Shown one piece after another: positions 1 through 8,589 of a stretch of DNA of 64,000 nucleotides. The position numbers and the translations under genes were made by a program. Below the pieces are notes generated by a model. That model did not search any database, was not told where the DNA came from, and saw only the letters and a program-made list of their open reading frames with translations. The stretch's first letter is position 1, and every line of letters begins with the position of its first letter. Origin of the DNA: Adiantum capillus-veneris (taxonomy: Eukaryota > Streptophyta > Polypodiopsida > Polypodiales > Pteridaceae); NCBI GenBank assembly GCA_014529385.2, contig CM043953.1, positions 84,326,342 to 84,390,341 on the forward strand, written 5' to 3'.

Positions 1-109
1 TGAAGGACATGAGCTACGTGGACTAAACATATGAAAACATGACATGCATCCACTGAAAGCGAGCGATTGGAAAAACATGTAGCTGGAGAGGGGAGATTGG
101 ATGTCACTT

Positions 110-2083
110 GGAATGAAAACACTTTCTATTTTCCATGATCTTCCGTACTAGAGTGACATGCTGATTAATTATTTGCTCGACCCAATGCACATCTTCAAGA
201 ATGTGGGGGAGATCATCTGGAAGACCATCACTGGAAAAAGGGAGAGCAAGGCCCAAAGAGATGACCTGCAGGCTGTGGGTCGAATGCCAGAGATGTGGCC
301 TCGACTTAAACCCAATGGAAAGTGGTCTATACCAAAAGGCCCATGGGTTCTGAGTCGCACAGAAGAGCAACAAGTGAAGAAGACTATATCTTCATTCAAG
401 ACTCCCACAGGGTGCATGCAATGTTTGAAAACAGCTTTTACAAGAGATGACAATCTCAGTGCTCTTAAGTCCCACAATTGGCACCATTTTTTACATTTCA
501 TCTTACCGATTTCCATAAAGGGTTGTTTGACAGATGACATTAGAAGAACAATCTACAAAATCAGTGAGTTGGTATGCTGGATCAGTTCAAACGATATAAG
601 AGAAGACAGCATTGATGCATCACGCTAAAAGATATTGAAGCAGTGTGCATGGTGGAGAAGTAATTTCCAACAAACATTCTTACCATCCCAATGCATGTAC
701 TTGTGCATGTGGTCGATGAAGTTGGAGTTGCTGGGGTGGTCCATAGCAGGTGGATTTTCTTCTTGGAGAGATTTATGAAGACTTTAAAGGGGTTTGTTCG
801 TCAATGGGCTCGCCCCGAGGGTAGCATGGCCGAAGGATGGCTTGTAAAAGAGTCTCTTGTCCTCACTAGTGAAGTTTTTGTCTCAATTGATCCAGAGATT
901 TCCCGAATGTGGACTACTGAGCTCAACGTCAAGGTGATAGTGGACATGCCGCAGGGACAAGGCATTGTTAGGAAGATGGAAATCACAATTCGAGAAAAGG
1001 TTTTGAGATTTTGCCGTCTCAACTCAGACATCATGCAAAAGTGGCTAGAGAGGTACGAAGGGAAAAAGCAACAATGTTTGATAGATCGCCTTCAATTCAA
1101 GCGCAACCGTGCAACTAGAAACCTTCCTTTTCCAGACCATCTTCAAAAATTGCATGACTTTCCAACTGGGCGGTGGTTAGATGCGACACTCTCAGAGGCA
1201 AAGAGGAGTGGAGTGTTGATTACTGAAGAGGAAGAGGAGATGTCAAGGGGTTGCTATTGGCATGTACATTTCACAACTTCCTTTTCGAGCTCCACATGAA
1301 AATTAGTTTGCTTTAATAACTTTTAGTCTGTTTTAATTTTGTGCCTGCAGTAACACAAATATGGAGCTTTGTGGTCGCATGGAAAGCACTTCAGAGCGCA
1401 ATGGAATGACGAAAAAAGGGTCACTTTTGATAGTGGTACTAGGGCAAGCTTCGTCCAAGAAAGTAGGAGTAGTGCCAGGAATGAGAATATAGAGACAGGC
1501 CAACTTGAATACTTTGGCTACATCCAAGACATCTTGAAGATTAGCTTTAGAAAGTTTGATATGTTTATGTTTGATGTCAAGTGGTTCAAAGTTATTACCA
1601 GTGGCCCTAATGCAGTTGTGCACAAAGACAAGAGTGGATTGATTCAAGTGAACTCTAGGCAGGTGTGGACAGATGTGCGAGATCATTCGTACTTCCACAG
1701 CATTGTGAACAAGTTGTGTTCATACACGATCCAAAATGGACAGAAAATGATGAGAATGATTTGTCAAAATCCTGCTGGCTCTATGTCATTTAAGTTGCTC
1801 CACGTAGCAAGCAAGCATGTGAAGGATTGGATGGGAGCTCGAAGAGGTGATTCATGAACAAAGCGCAGGACCAACTCCAACTCTAAGTTTAGATTTTGAG
1901 GTGGATGTCAGCATTGAGCAATTGTCAGAATCTAGAGATGAGGTGCCAAGTAGTGAAGCTGATGCAGAGAGCGACGAAGAAGTAGAGTTCGATGACGAAG
2001 ATGCAGAAGTACAGATTGAGATAGACATCTTTGGTGCATCAGATCTCATAGAGGAGGAGAGATTAACTAATGAATTTTGCTAA
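110..2083 (+). pseudogene. TNP2-like CACTA transposase, C-terminal part, broken
   Basis: This encodes the C-terminal half of a TNP2 transposase, which binds and cuts the element ends in the nucleus. The frame at 158-628 carries LLDPMHIFKNVG and ends in a DUF4218-like start. The frame at 691-1299 continues DUF4218 with LVHVVDEV, SRWIFFLERFMKTLKG and ARPEGSMAEGW. The frame at 1369-1857 is DUF4216-like (YFGYIQDILKISF, FDVKWFKV). The frame at 1847-2083 is an acidic tail. Damage seen: a TAG just before the DLPY-SDML stretch near 150, a stop and frame change near 626-690, and breaks at about 1300 and 1850. Copy B has an intron after its KSHDWHKMCQ stretch; here the equivalent KSHNWHHFLH runs straight on. 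The first 100 bases were too diverged for me to align. Confidence 0.85.
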
Positions 2084-2267
2084 GAAACCTTTTGTAAAGA
2101 TCTTTTTATTAGTCTACAATACACTTTAGATTTTGTTCATTTTGTGTAGCAGTTTCCTTGATTTGTTTTATTTGTGTAGCAATTTTGTTGATTTGTTATT
2201 TGTATTGATTAAGCATTTCTTACATAAACTAACGTATTTTGTGGGTGTTGTTTGTGTATGATTAGCC

Positions 2268-3376
2268 ATGGCCGATGACGATGAGCCATACTCTCCTAGT
2301 TTTAGTTTTCCAGTCACTCTGGCCGACATGTCACCCGAGCAGATGGGCTAGCTTTTGTCTCAATTCACACCAGACCAGATCACGATGGCACAACACCTTT
2401 GGGGTGCAGGTACGTCCAGACCTACTACAACCGACCCTACGCCCGGGACTAGTGTGGTCCCTACACGGAGCGCCCCACACCTCAGTCTAGTGTGCCCCCT
2501 ATGCCTAGGACTCGTGTGCCCTCTACACCGACATGTGGTTCATCCTCGAGACGACATAGCCATCGTTCTGGAGGTGGTGGTTGCTGTGGTAGCGGTTCTA
2601 CCGATGCATCCACACCACCGAGAGAGCGTCCACCACTCTCTTCAGTAGATAGTTCACCGATGGGCACACCACGTAAACCTTGGAGATCACACGAGCATGA
2701 TCCTAGCAAGGTGTACAGGAGCAGGGATGGGGCTGTTGTGGAAGATAGGGTCGGAAAGGAAATGCAACAGAGGACTTGGCAGCTCTGTAAGATTCAGTTT
2801 GGTCACTCTGTGATGGAGATTCAGGAAAACCTCGATGCTGAGAGAAAGAATTATATTGTCGACGCCATTGAGAAAGAGTACAGGCCGGTAGAGGGGTACG
2901 ATCAGGTCTCGAACGGCTAGATTTTGAGCTTGGCGAGGTCCACAATGTCACACTGTTGGTCAGAGGCCAGAGACAGGTATAATGACGGCAATCACAAGCC
3001 CTCATGGTTGGAAGCAGAGGAGTGGATGGAGATTGCATGAGAGACACAAGACAATCCTAGTAGATTTCAGTAGCAGAGAGATGCAGCTAGAGAATGTTTG
3101 GAGTGATCTACTGGAGCTTCACATCTTGGGAGTGGAGTCTACAATACGCTTCGACACGAGTTTATAAGTATTATACGTATGCTTTAAACTATTGATAATA
3201 TATATGTTATTTGAAGATTTATCTAATGATTAAACCATAATTTTGCAGGAAGTTACCGTGAAGCGCCTTCCGACATGCCAAGAGGAGAAGTATGGGTATA
3301 AGCATGGACTTGTGGCCCTTTTGACCCAACTGGTGTAGGAGGAGGGAGAGGACGTTGATTGGGAGGCATTACCATG
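2268..3376 (+). pseudogene. CACTA second ORF (TNP1-like), Gly/Cys-rich, broken
   Basis: The ATG at 2268 opens a frame beginning MADDDEPYSP, with an in-frame TAG at about 2346 and a frame change near 2455. The next frame (about 2492-2920) holds GGGGCCGSGSTDASTPPR, nearly the same motif as the second ORF of copy C. After that comes a conserved-looking block (VGKEMQQRTWQLC, HSVMEIQENL) parallel to the DEGKKVISRMRGLCSQVFRHY block of copies B and C. A last exon-like piece at 3250-3376 reads DMPRGEVWV and follows a TTTTGCAG acceptor. In CACTA elements the second product usually binds subterminal repeats; that role here is inferred from position only. Confidence 0.55.
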
Positions 3377-3424
3377 AGGGTCTTCTCACTCAGTGATTGT
3401 TTGCATATGTACATTTTTGTAGTG

Positions 3425-3575
3425 CTTATGTTTATGGTTTATGGTTATGTTTATGGTATGGAACGGATGTTATGGTTAAGGTTTGACAATCAACTTAAGA
3501 TTATGGTTTTTCCATGATGGTATAAAAATCATCTGATGGTTATGGTTATGGTTATGGTTGTGCAAAGTTATGCAT
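3425..3575. repeat. TTATGG-type simple repeat tract
   Basis: Degenerate short tandem units of (T)TTATGG run from just after the CACTA second ORF to about 3575. The longest perfect run is four units of GGTTAT near 3540-3560. They may be subterminal repeats of CACTA copy A or an independent microsatellite. From 3576 to 3796 I see no gene. Confidence 0.6.
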
Positions 3576-3796
3576 TAGGAAATTTCGGAGGTCATTTGGA
3601 GGGCCATATGAAGAGAGAGAAAAATAGAGCGCGTCCAATGAGCATGAGGGCTACGTTACGTAGAAAAGTACGTGGAAAGACTCAAAAAATAGGAAAATAG
3701 CCTAAAAACTTGGATTGTGGCATCGTAATTTCCTTTCTTTTACCGAGTTGTTAGGTGCTTGCCAGTGGTCCCACTGCTGATGTTCTCTTATGGTCA

Positions 3797-3807
3797 TTTA
3801 TATATAC
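3797..3807 (+). promoter_or_regulatory. Candidate TATA box of the 3919 gene
   Basis: TTTATATATAC lies about 112 bases upstream of the ATG at 3919, a plausible plant TATA-to-ATG distance with a short leader. There is no other support. Confidence 0.3.
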
Positions 3808-3918
3808 TGGAGGGTGACCATTAAGCCCGCACAAGATATTGGAATTCTAAAACACTTTCCCTCCATTAGAATCCTTTCAAAGTGAATCTCCCTCCACTAA
3901 AGCTTTTCTCTCAGAGCT

Positions 3919-5305
3919 ATGGCTTCCACGTCTTCTCGCCCAAGAAGCTTTAGGTGTTTACTGTCTCTCACACCAACAACCAACAGCTGCACTTTGCCTA
4001 GAAGGCCAAGTAGTAGCATATCCTCAATTACAATATCAACTTCAATAAGTGCAGAGAACCAATGGGTTGGACAAAGGATAAACAAAGGTTCATGGGTCCT
4101 CATGCAACCAAGAAGACCCAAGAGGTCTAGTGGTATCAATGTTTACCACTCAGCATGGAAGGCCAGAGTGTTGGATTTCAAAGTTGAAATCAGCAAAATA
4201 TCTGTAAAGGAAGTTCTTGTTCAGCATGTGTTTACCCATCCAGACGTGATAAGTACCACGTTGCAATTGTAAGTACTCTTGACATCTGAACTTCGTTTGA
4301 TTTGTCATTTCACTTATTGATACTCTCATTATAACTTTTCTTATATATTTTGCAACGTTTATCCCTCTTCTTATGAGCAATGTCTCCATTCTTCACACCT
4401 CAACTACATTAGATTTGTCTTTTTTACTTATTGATACTCTTAGTTTAACTCTTCTTATATATATTGCAGATGTTTATCCCTCTTCTTATGAGCAATGGGA
4501 GCCTGTGGAGTGCATAATAGGCCTCTTCCTTGTTGTTCATGCCCACATTGGTTCTCTACAGTATTCAGGGAGGAGCAGCAAAAGCCTGGCTGATGAAGGA
4601 ATATTTTTTTATGACCACTTCTACCAACTCAGCTCAGGGAATAAGAATGGCATGTTGGTGAAATTGCCTCTACCAACCGATTGGAGCACTGTGGACTGGC
4701 CAGTTCCCGAGGAAACAATGGTGGAGGCAATGCGAAGTAAGCTCTACAAGGATATACAGAGGTCTCTACGTAGCTCTATTCCCACCAAACTGGTTAGAAT
4801 TGTAAAATTTTTTCCTGTTGCACTCTTCATAGAGTTGTTTCATAGCTACAATATCCGTGTTACGAAAACTATGTTCATGTGCAAGTCATTTCAACAGTCA
4901 TCCTATGAGAGAGGATCGTATGTAAAGGAAGAGATTGGCTTACGGTGCGAGGTCGCGCTTGATACTCTAGTTGTCAAGTACATGATTGCAAGCCAATCAT
5001 TGTTACTCTCCTTTTGGTATATGCGATCACAAATGCTCAATGGTAAGTACATTCCTATGGACCAGGTTTCTGTAGGTTTGGAAGATAATCCTGCTGTGGA
5101 TGTGGAAGTGATTGATAAAGAGCATGGCCTAATGTTGGTGGTTACAATAAGGGAGATATGCAGTCTTATGCAGTTGCGGCATGACATAATTGAAGAGTCA
5201 ATGGACAGGGACCTATCAGATTTTTCCTTTTTCCTAGCTGGCCGTAAGGTGATGCGGCGAAGGGAAAAAATATATTTTGTGCAAAGAGTTGGATGGTCGG
5301 GTTGA
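3919..5305 (+). CDS. Unrecognised two-exon gene, probably decaying
   Basis: I do not recognise this protein. Exon 1 (3919-4270) starts with a Ser/Thr/Pro-rich stretch and ends at a GTAAGT donor. Exon 2 (from 4470, after a TATTGCAG acceptor) encodes about 275 residues of normal composition with no repeats. It includes YDHFYQLSSGNKNGMLVKLP and a hydrophobic stretch at FFPVALFIELF, and it ends at a TGA at 5303. The annotated donor and acceptor do not join in the long exon-2 frame, so a small frameshift or a missed exon is likely. The gene converges on the CENH3-like chimeric gene, with about 215 bases between their 3' ends. A similar convergent arrangement of unrelated-looking genes recurs at 25-29.6 kb. 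Confidence 0.5.
4299..4497 (+). repeat. Tandem duplication across an intron 3' splice site
   Basis: Two direct copies, 4299-4382 and 4412-4497, share GATTTGTC, ACTTATTGATACTCT and TTATCCCTCTTCTTATGAGC. The second copy ends its intron with TATTGCAG. The first has TTTTGCAA at the same place, so its acceptor AG is lost and the downstream copy presumably serves. Confidence 0.85.
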
Positions 5306-5442
5306 AATAGTGTCAATGTAATAGAGATTCTTGTGAACCCAAGTGTATACGAATGACTTTCAATACATGAAGTTTTTTGAGCTCATTTGTCAATTGTGCC
5401 TTGTGAATATAAGTGTGCTTGAAATACATTTCTTTAGCATGT

Positions 5443-5446
<4 letters not shown>

Positions 5447-5488
<42 letters not shown>
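5447..5488. repeat. (TC)n microsatellite
   Basis: A pure TC run of about 42 bases between the 3' ends of the two convergent genes. Confidence 0.95.
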
Positions 5489-5491
<3 letters not shown>

Positions 5492-5521
5492 GTTAGACAA
5501 GACAAAGACATAATAGAAGAG

Positions 5522-6076
5522 TCATCTTAATTCATTAGAAAGTACAAACTTGTCCGTAAACAATGGACTGAGATACACTTTTTGTAAGTATGGAATCAGA
5601 ATGTCTTCAAGGTAAAAATCAAAGGAATGCCCCTCGAAAGAAGGTGGTGAGATAGTTGTTCCCGGTGGATTTAGTTATCCCTTTTCAGGAGTATCATCAA
5701 TTAGTAGTGTATTAGTTGCATCAAAGGGTACACCGATTTGGCTAAATGGTTTGTACAAAAGAGGTAAATGTGGTTTCTTAGGGTGGTAGTGGCCCTCGAC
5801 GGTAACACATTTTCTTTGATCATACAAAAAGGCAAAATCTGACGTATGAGCGCCGCAAACTATTGTAACTAGTGGCGACAAGTTTTGCCTTTGCATTGAA
5901 GACCATATGGCAACTCTGAAGCGGGGAAGAAGAAACTGAATAAATTCCTTGGTTCCTGGACGAACCACGACTCGACAAGTTCCCATCCGAAACGTTTGCA
6001 AATCCTCAAAGGGTTCTGTGTCACCGAGAGGCATGCACATCAGCAGCAATCCATTGAGGTCCAAGATAATCAACCT
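5522..6076 (-). other. Exon 5 of the chimeric gene: FCP1/SCP-like HAD phosphatase domain
   Basis: The exon opens with RLIILDLNGLL, the HAD nucleophile motif with Asn in place of the usual second Asp (DxD to DxN). It continues with VVRPGTKEFIQFLL, VAIWSSM (motif II), FAFLYDQRKC, a Lys-rich stretch (HPKKPHLPLLYK) and TLLIDDTPEKG (motif IV). This order is that of the FCP1-homology domain, which dephosphorylates RNA polymerase II tails or related substrates. The TAA at 5675 falls right after DDTPEKG. The frame then continues LNPPGTTISPPSF and LEDILIPYLQK, which match the family's end. The DxN change may weaken catalysis. Confidence 0.85.
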
Positions 6077-6133
6077 CTGTAAAAGTTGACAAGTACATAT
6101 AAGTAGTTAGAAGCTGAACATATTTTTCCATAC

Positions 6134-6823
6134 TTGAATAGACATTATCGGAACAACCGTATCTGCAGGTAGCAAGGGTCCATACTGGGTCTCTGTAGTG
6201 TTGTTGTCGTTGTTGCTCTCCTCTGCTTTAGCTTCATCATTCACATCTTCATAGTCATCATTCACATCTTCATCAAGGGTCTCCCCCATGGCTCTTTCTG
6301 CCTCATTCAAGGTTTCCTCCAAGGCCTTTTCCTTTGCCTCGGTTGACTGGCTTGCATCATCCATCCTTGCCTCATCCATCCTCACCTCATCCATATCAGT
6401 TTGCTCATCCATAGGCCTACTTTCCTCATCCATATCCTTTTGCTCATCCATTGGCCTGCTTTCCTCATCTTGGGTTTCATCCATAGGCTCTTTTGGCTCC
6501 TCCACTGGCTGACTTGGCTCTTTCATTGTCTCCTCCATAAGCCCCTCTGGTTGTACACTAGCACCTTCCATATGCTCATTTGACCTTTCCTCATCCTCGG
6601 CTCTTTCATCTTCAGCTGATATGACCCCCTCGGCCCGTTTTGATTCCATTGTATCGGATGTAGGGGTTTGTCGTGGTGGCACATCATGTATTTTCATATC
6701 AATTGTGCGGTCATCCAAGCCGCTATCTTCAGGTTCTCTGAGGCTCGACATAGTAAGCAGGTGTTGTATTAAACTTACCCGGTATCTTTGCAAATAATCA
6801 TATGTGTAGTTTTTTAAAGCACT
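6134..6823 (-). other. Exon 4 of the chimeric gene: acidic region with tandem repeats
   Basis: This is a long Glu/Asp-rich, probably disordered segment. It includes near-tandem units such as DEESRPMDEQKDMDE and repeated MDEARMDD-type stretches. It separates the peptidase and phosphatase domains. Acidic tracts of this kind are common in histone-binding proteins; that function is inference. Confidence 0.8.
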
Positions 6824-6904
6824 CTGCAAAATTGAAAGACCACATGGTGAGAATTCTTGTATAAACTAAACCAAAACCGACTGAATGCATTGCCAAATGG
6901 TTAC

Positions 6905-7437
6905 CTTAGTCATGAAAAGTTTTAAGGCAAAGTAGCTTTGCAGGACATATTCTGCATGGAGAAGACATCTCTAACCGCAAGAATTTCCATCGGTTTGATT
7001 TGGGACAGGTACATCTTTGATTGAGGCCTTGTATAGTTCATACCTTCCACATAGCTTGCCATACGCAAGCAACAACCTCTTTATACAACTGCACAAAGCA
7101 GTATCAAGATGTTATCTTGATTCTTCAAATTTACATGGATATCTATAAGAAACACTTTCTGATACATAACACTTACAGCCTAATTTCAGGGTGGGTTCCT
7201 TTTATTGAATTGAACACCCACATTGCTGGTTGGTCAACATCAAGGCATATGAGACTCCAGTGATGGTTGTTCTCATATGGAAAGATGATGACAGTTACTT
7301 CTAGCATAGCACAGTGGAGAAACCAACTCTCAAAGGTCCCATATGGATTGTTCTTCTGTCTAATAATCACTGACATTTGTGGATCAAGAAGAAACACCTC
7401 CGTGTGGGTGTGCGGTGGGAGTTGAATTTTGACCAAG
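6905..7437 (-). other. Exons 2-3 of the chimeric gene: Ulp1/SENP (C48) peptidase domain
   Basis: Exon 2 (7437-7177) carries VIIFPYENNHHWSLICLD, the usual HW box with the catalytic His, followed by WVFNSIKG. C48 enzymes normally have Asp (DS) where this has Asn, so the triad acid looks changed. Exon 3 (7088-6905) carries VPNQTDGNSCG, the Gln and Cys box, with the Cys codon at 6977-6979. The next codon but one is a TAG (6971-6973), followed by RCLLHAEYVLQSYFALKLF, as expected for the helix after the catalytic Cys. In the family this domain removes SUMO from proteins. Confidence 0.85.
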
Positions 7438-7508
7438 CTGCAGAGAGTATACCTGAGTTAGTAAACCTATTATCTGAGTTTTCAAAGTTAGAAGATAGTA
7501 ACACTTAC

Positions 7509-8335
7509 TTAAGAAAAGCATAGATAATTGTGTCTAAGATCTGAGCATCTGGATTCAACAATAAATTAATGTCCACTTTTTCTAGAGCTATCTTTCTAGC
7601 TCCATCTACAAATGGTATCTCTGCAAGCAAACCATCCTTCACTGAAAGTAGAGTTTCTTGACTGCTTGCCTCTATGGACAGGGTCACATTGCATTATGTT
7701 TGCCTCTGGGACTCCACTTCTACTTTTGCTTTCTCCTTAAGCTCTGCTTCCCTCATGTCCTCTGTTTGGTGAGCAATAGTCTCTGCCCTTGCCCTTGTAT
7801 TCACATCATGTGTGACATCTACAACTGTGAGTTGTGGAAATAGCTCAGGGGGGTATAACAAAATTTCACTCATTTTCTTATCCCTGCAGACATTGGGGAC
7901 CAGTAGTTTGTCATACCTCCACCTTATTCTTTTTAGTGTCTCACTATCTTTGTCCATTACAGTAACCCTGTGGGCATGGGCTGCTACAATGGTGATGTCA
8001 CTGAAGTACTCGAGTAGGAAGTCCTCTGCTGATTCTTGTAGAGCCATCAAAGCCACCACCTTCCACATTTTAGTGCCCCAGGTAGCTTCTTCACATATGG
8101 ACCTCACCATCCTCTGAAAGGGCAGCTTTGGTATGCACAAATCTACACAATTCTGTGCCTTTCTGATTTCTCTGAAAAGTCCCATGCAAGTTTGTAACTT
8201 CTTCACCCTTGGACCTTTCAAAATTTTATTTGGTTTTCCAGGTCTCTTCTTTGGGGTTGCAGATCTGCTACTTGACTTAGCTGCTAATCCTGGTCCCTTG
8301 CCTGCCTTCCTTGCATTTGCTTTTGTTCTAGCCAT
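7509..8335 (-). other. Exon 1 of the chimeric gene: histone H3/CENH3-like domain with extension
   Basis: The ATG at 8335 opens MARTKANARKAGKG, which keeps the H3 start with Lys4 and Arg8-Lys9 in register but Ala at position 10. Residues 53-62 (LFREIRKAQN) match the H3 alpha-N helix. Residues 68-79 (IPKLPFQRMVRS) match alpha-1. Residues 96-107 (LMALQESAEDFL) match alpha-2, and AHRVTVMDKD (about 121-130) matches the end of the fold. Trp91 before alpha-2, the AEDFL segment and the IP before PF resemble plant CENH3 more than canonical H3. The H3-like part is about 140 residues, close to the family's 136. It is followed by about 75 residues of charged extension up to the TAA at 7694, and about 60 more to the donor. 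A nearer ancestor than CENH3 cannot be excluded without alignment. Confidence 0.85.
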
Positions 8336-8355
8336 TTTACTGCATAAAAATAGAG

Positions 8356-8357
<2 letters not shown>

Positions 8358-8411
<54 letters not shown>
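8358..8411. repeat. (CT)n microsatellite upstream of the chimeric gene
   Basis: A pure CT run of 54 bases ends 23 bases upstream of the ATG at 8335. On the gene's strand it reads as GA repeats in the leader or core promoter. Confidence 0.95.
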
Positions 8412-8412
<1 letters not shown>

Positions 8413-8589
8413 ACTTCTTCATCCGAACTCCGATTTGGGTGATCTATAGCCTCAATTGAAGAGCACAAAGTCCTCTACACATTGATGTAAAGACATAAAT
8501 TTTCATAGTTATGGAAGGAGTTTCTGTAGCAGCATTTCCGAAGTGAACAGGTTCAACAAAATTGATTCTCATCTCCTATTTTACATACA

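Larger units (their letters stand above)
1..3424 (+). mobile_element. CACTA (EnSpm) element, copy A, 5' truncated by window edge
   Basis: This is the 3' part of a CACTA DNA transposon. It is supported by a TNP2-type transposase followed by a second ORF whose Gly/Cys-rich motif recurs in CACTA copy C at 58.7 kb. It is a different subfamily from copies B and C, because the proteins are only partly similar. A candidate 3' terminus, TTTGTAGTG at 3416-3424, resembles the reverse complement of CACTACAAA. No target duplication can be tested because the 5' end lies outside the window, and the TAGCGACGC subterminal repeats of copies B and C are absent. The element identity is well supported; the 3' boundary is a guess. 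Confidence 0.7.
5522..8335 (-). pseudogene. Chimeric five-exon gene: CENH3/H3-like + Ulp1 peptidase + acidic repeats + FCP1-like phosphatase
   Basis: Exons on the minus strand are 8335-7509, 7437-7177, 7088-6905, 6823-6134 and 6076-5522. Every intron has GT..AG ends (donors GTAAGTG, GTAAGTG, GTAACC, GTATGG; acceptors CTGCAG, GTGCAG, TTGCAG, TTACAG). All four junctions keep frame (phases 2, 2, 0, 0), so this is one gene rather than neighbours. Three in-frame stops break it: TAA 7694-7696, TAG 6971-6973 and TAA 5675-5677. Reading frame and homology continue beyond each. The product would join a histone fold, a SUMO-type cysteine peptidase and a CTD-phosphatase-like HAD domain, suggesting a chromatin role; that is inference. 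The natural stop is a TGA at 5522-5524. Whether it is host-derived or cargo of a transposon cannot be told here. Confidence 0.85.

Noticed and set aside
3416-3424. Certain 3' terminus of CACTA copy A (TTTGTAGTG)
   Set aside because: Kept only as a candidate boundary: there are no matching subterminal repeats nearby and no testable target duplication.
8358-8422. Arg-Glu repeat N-terminus for the histone-like protein
   Set aside because: It is the GA microsatellite read in frame. The MARTK start at 8335 matches histone H3, so translation surely begins there.
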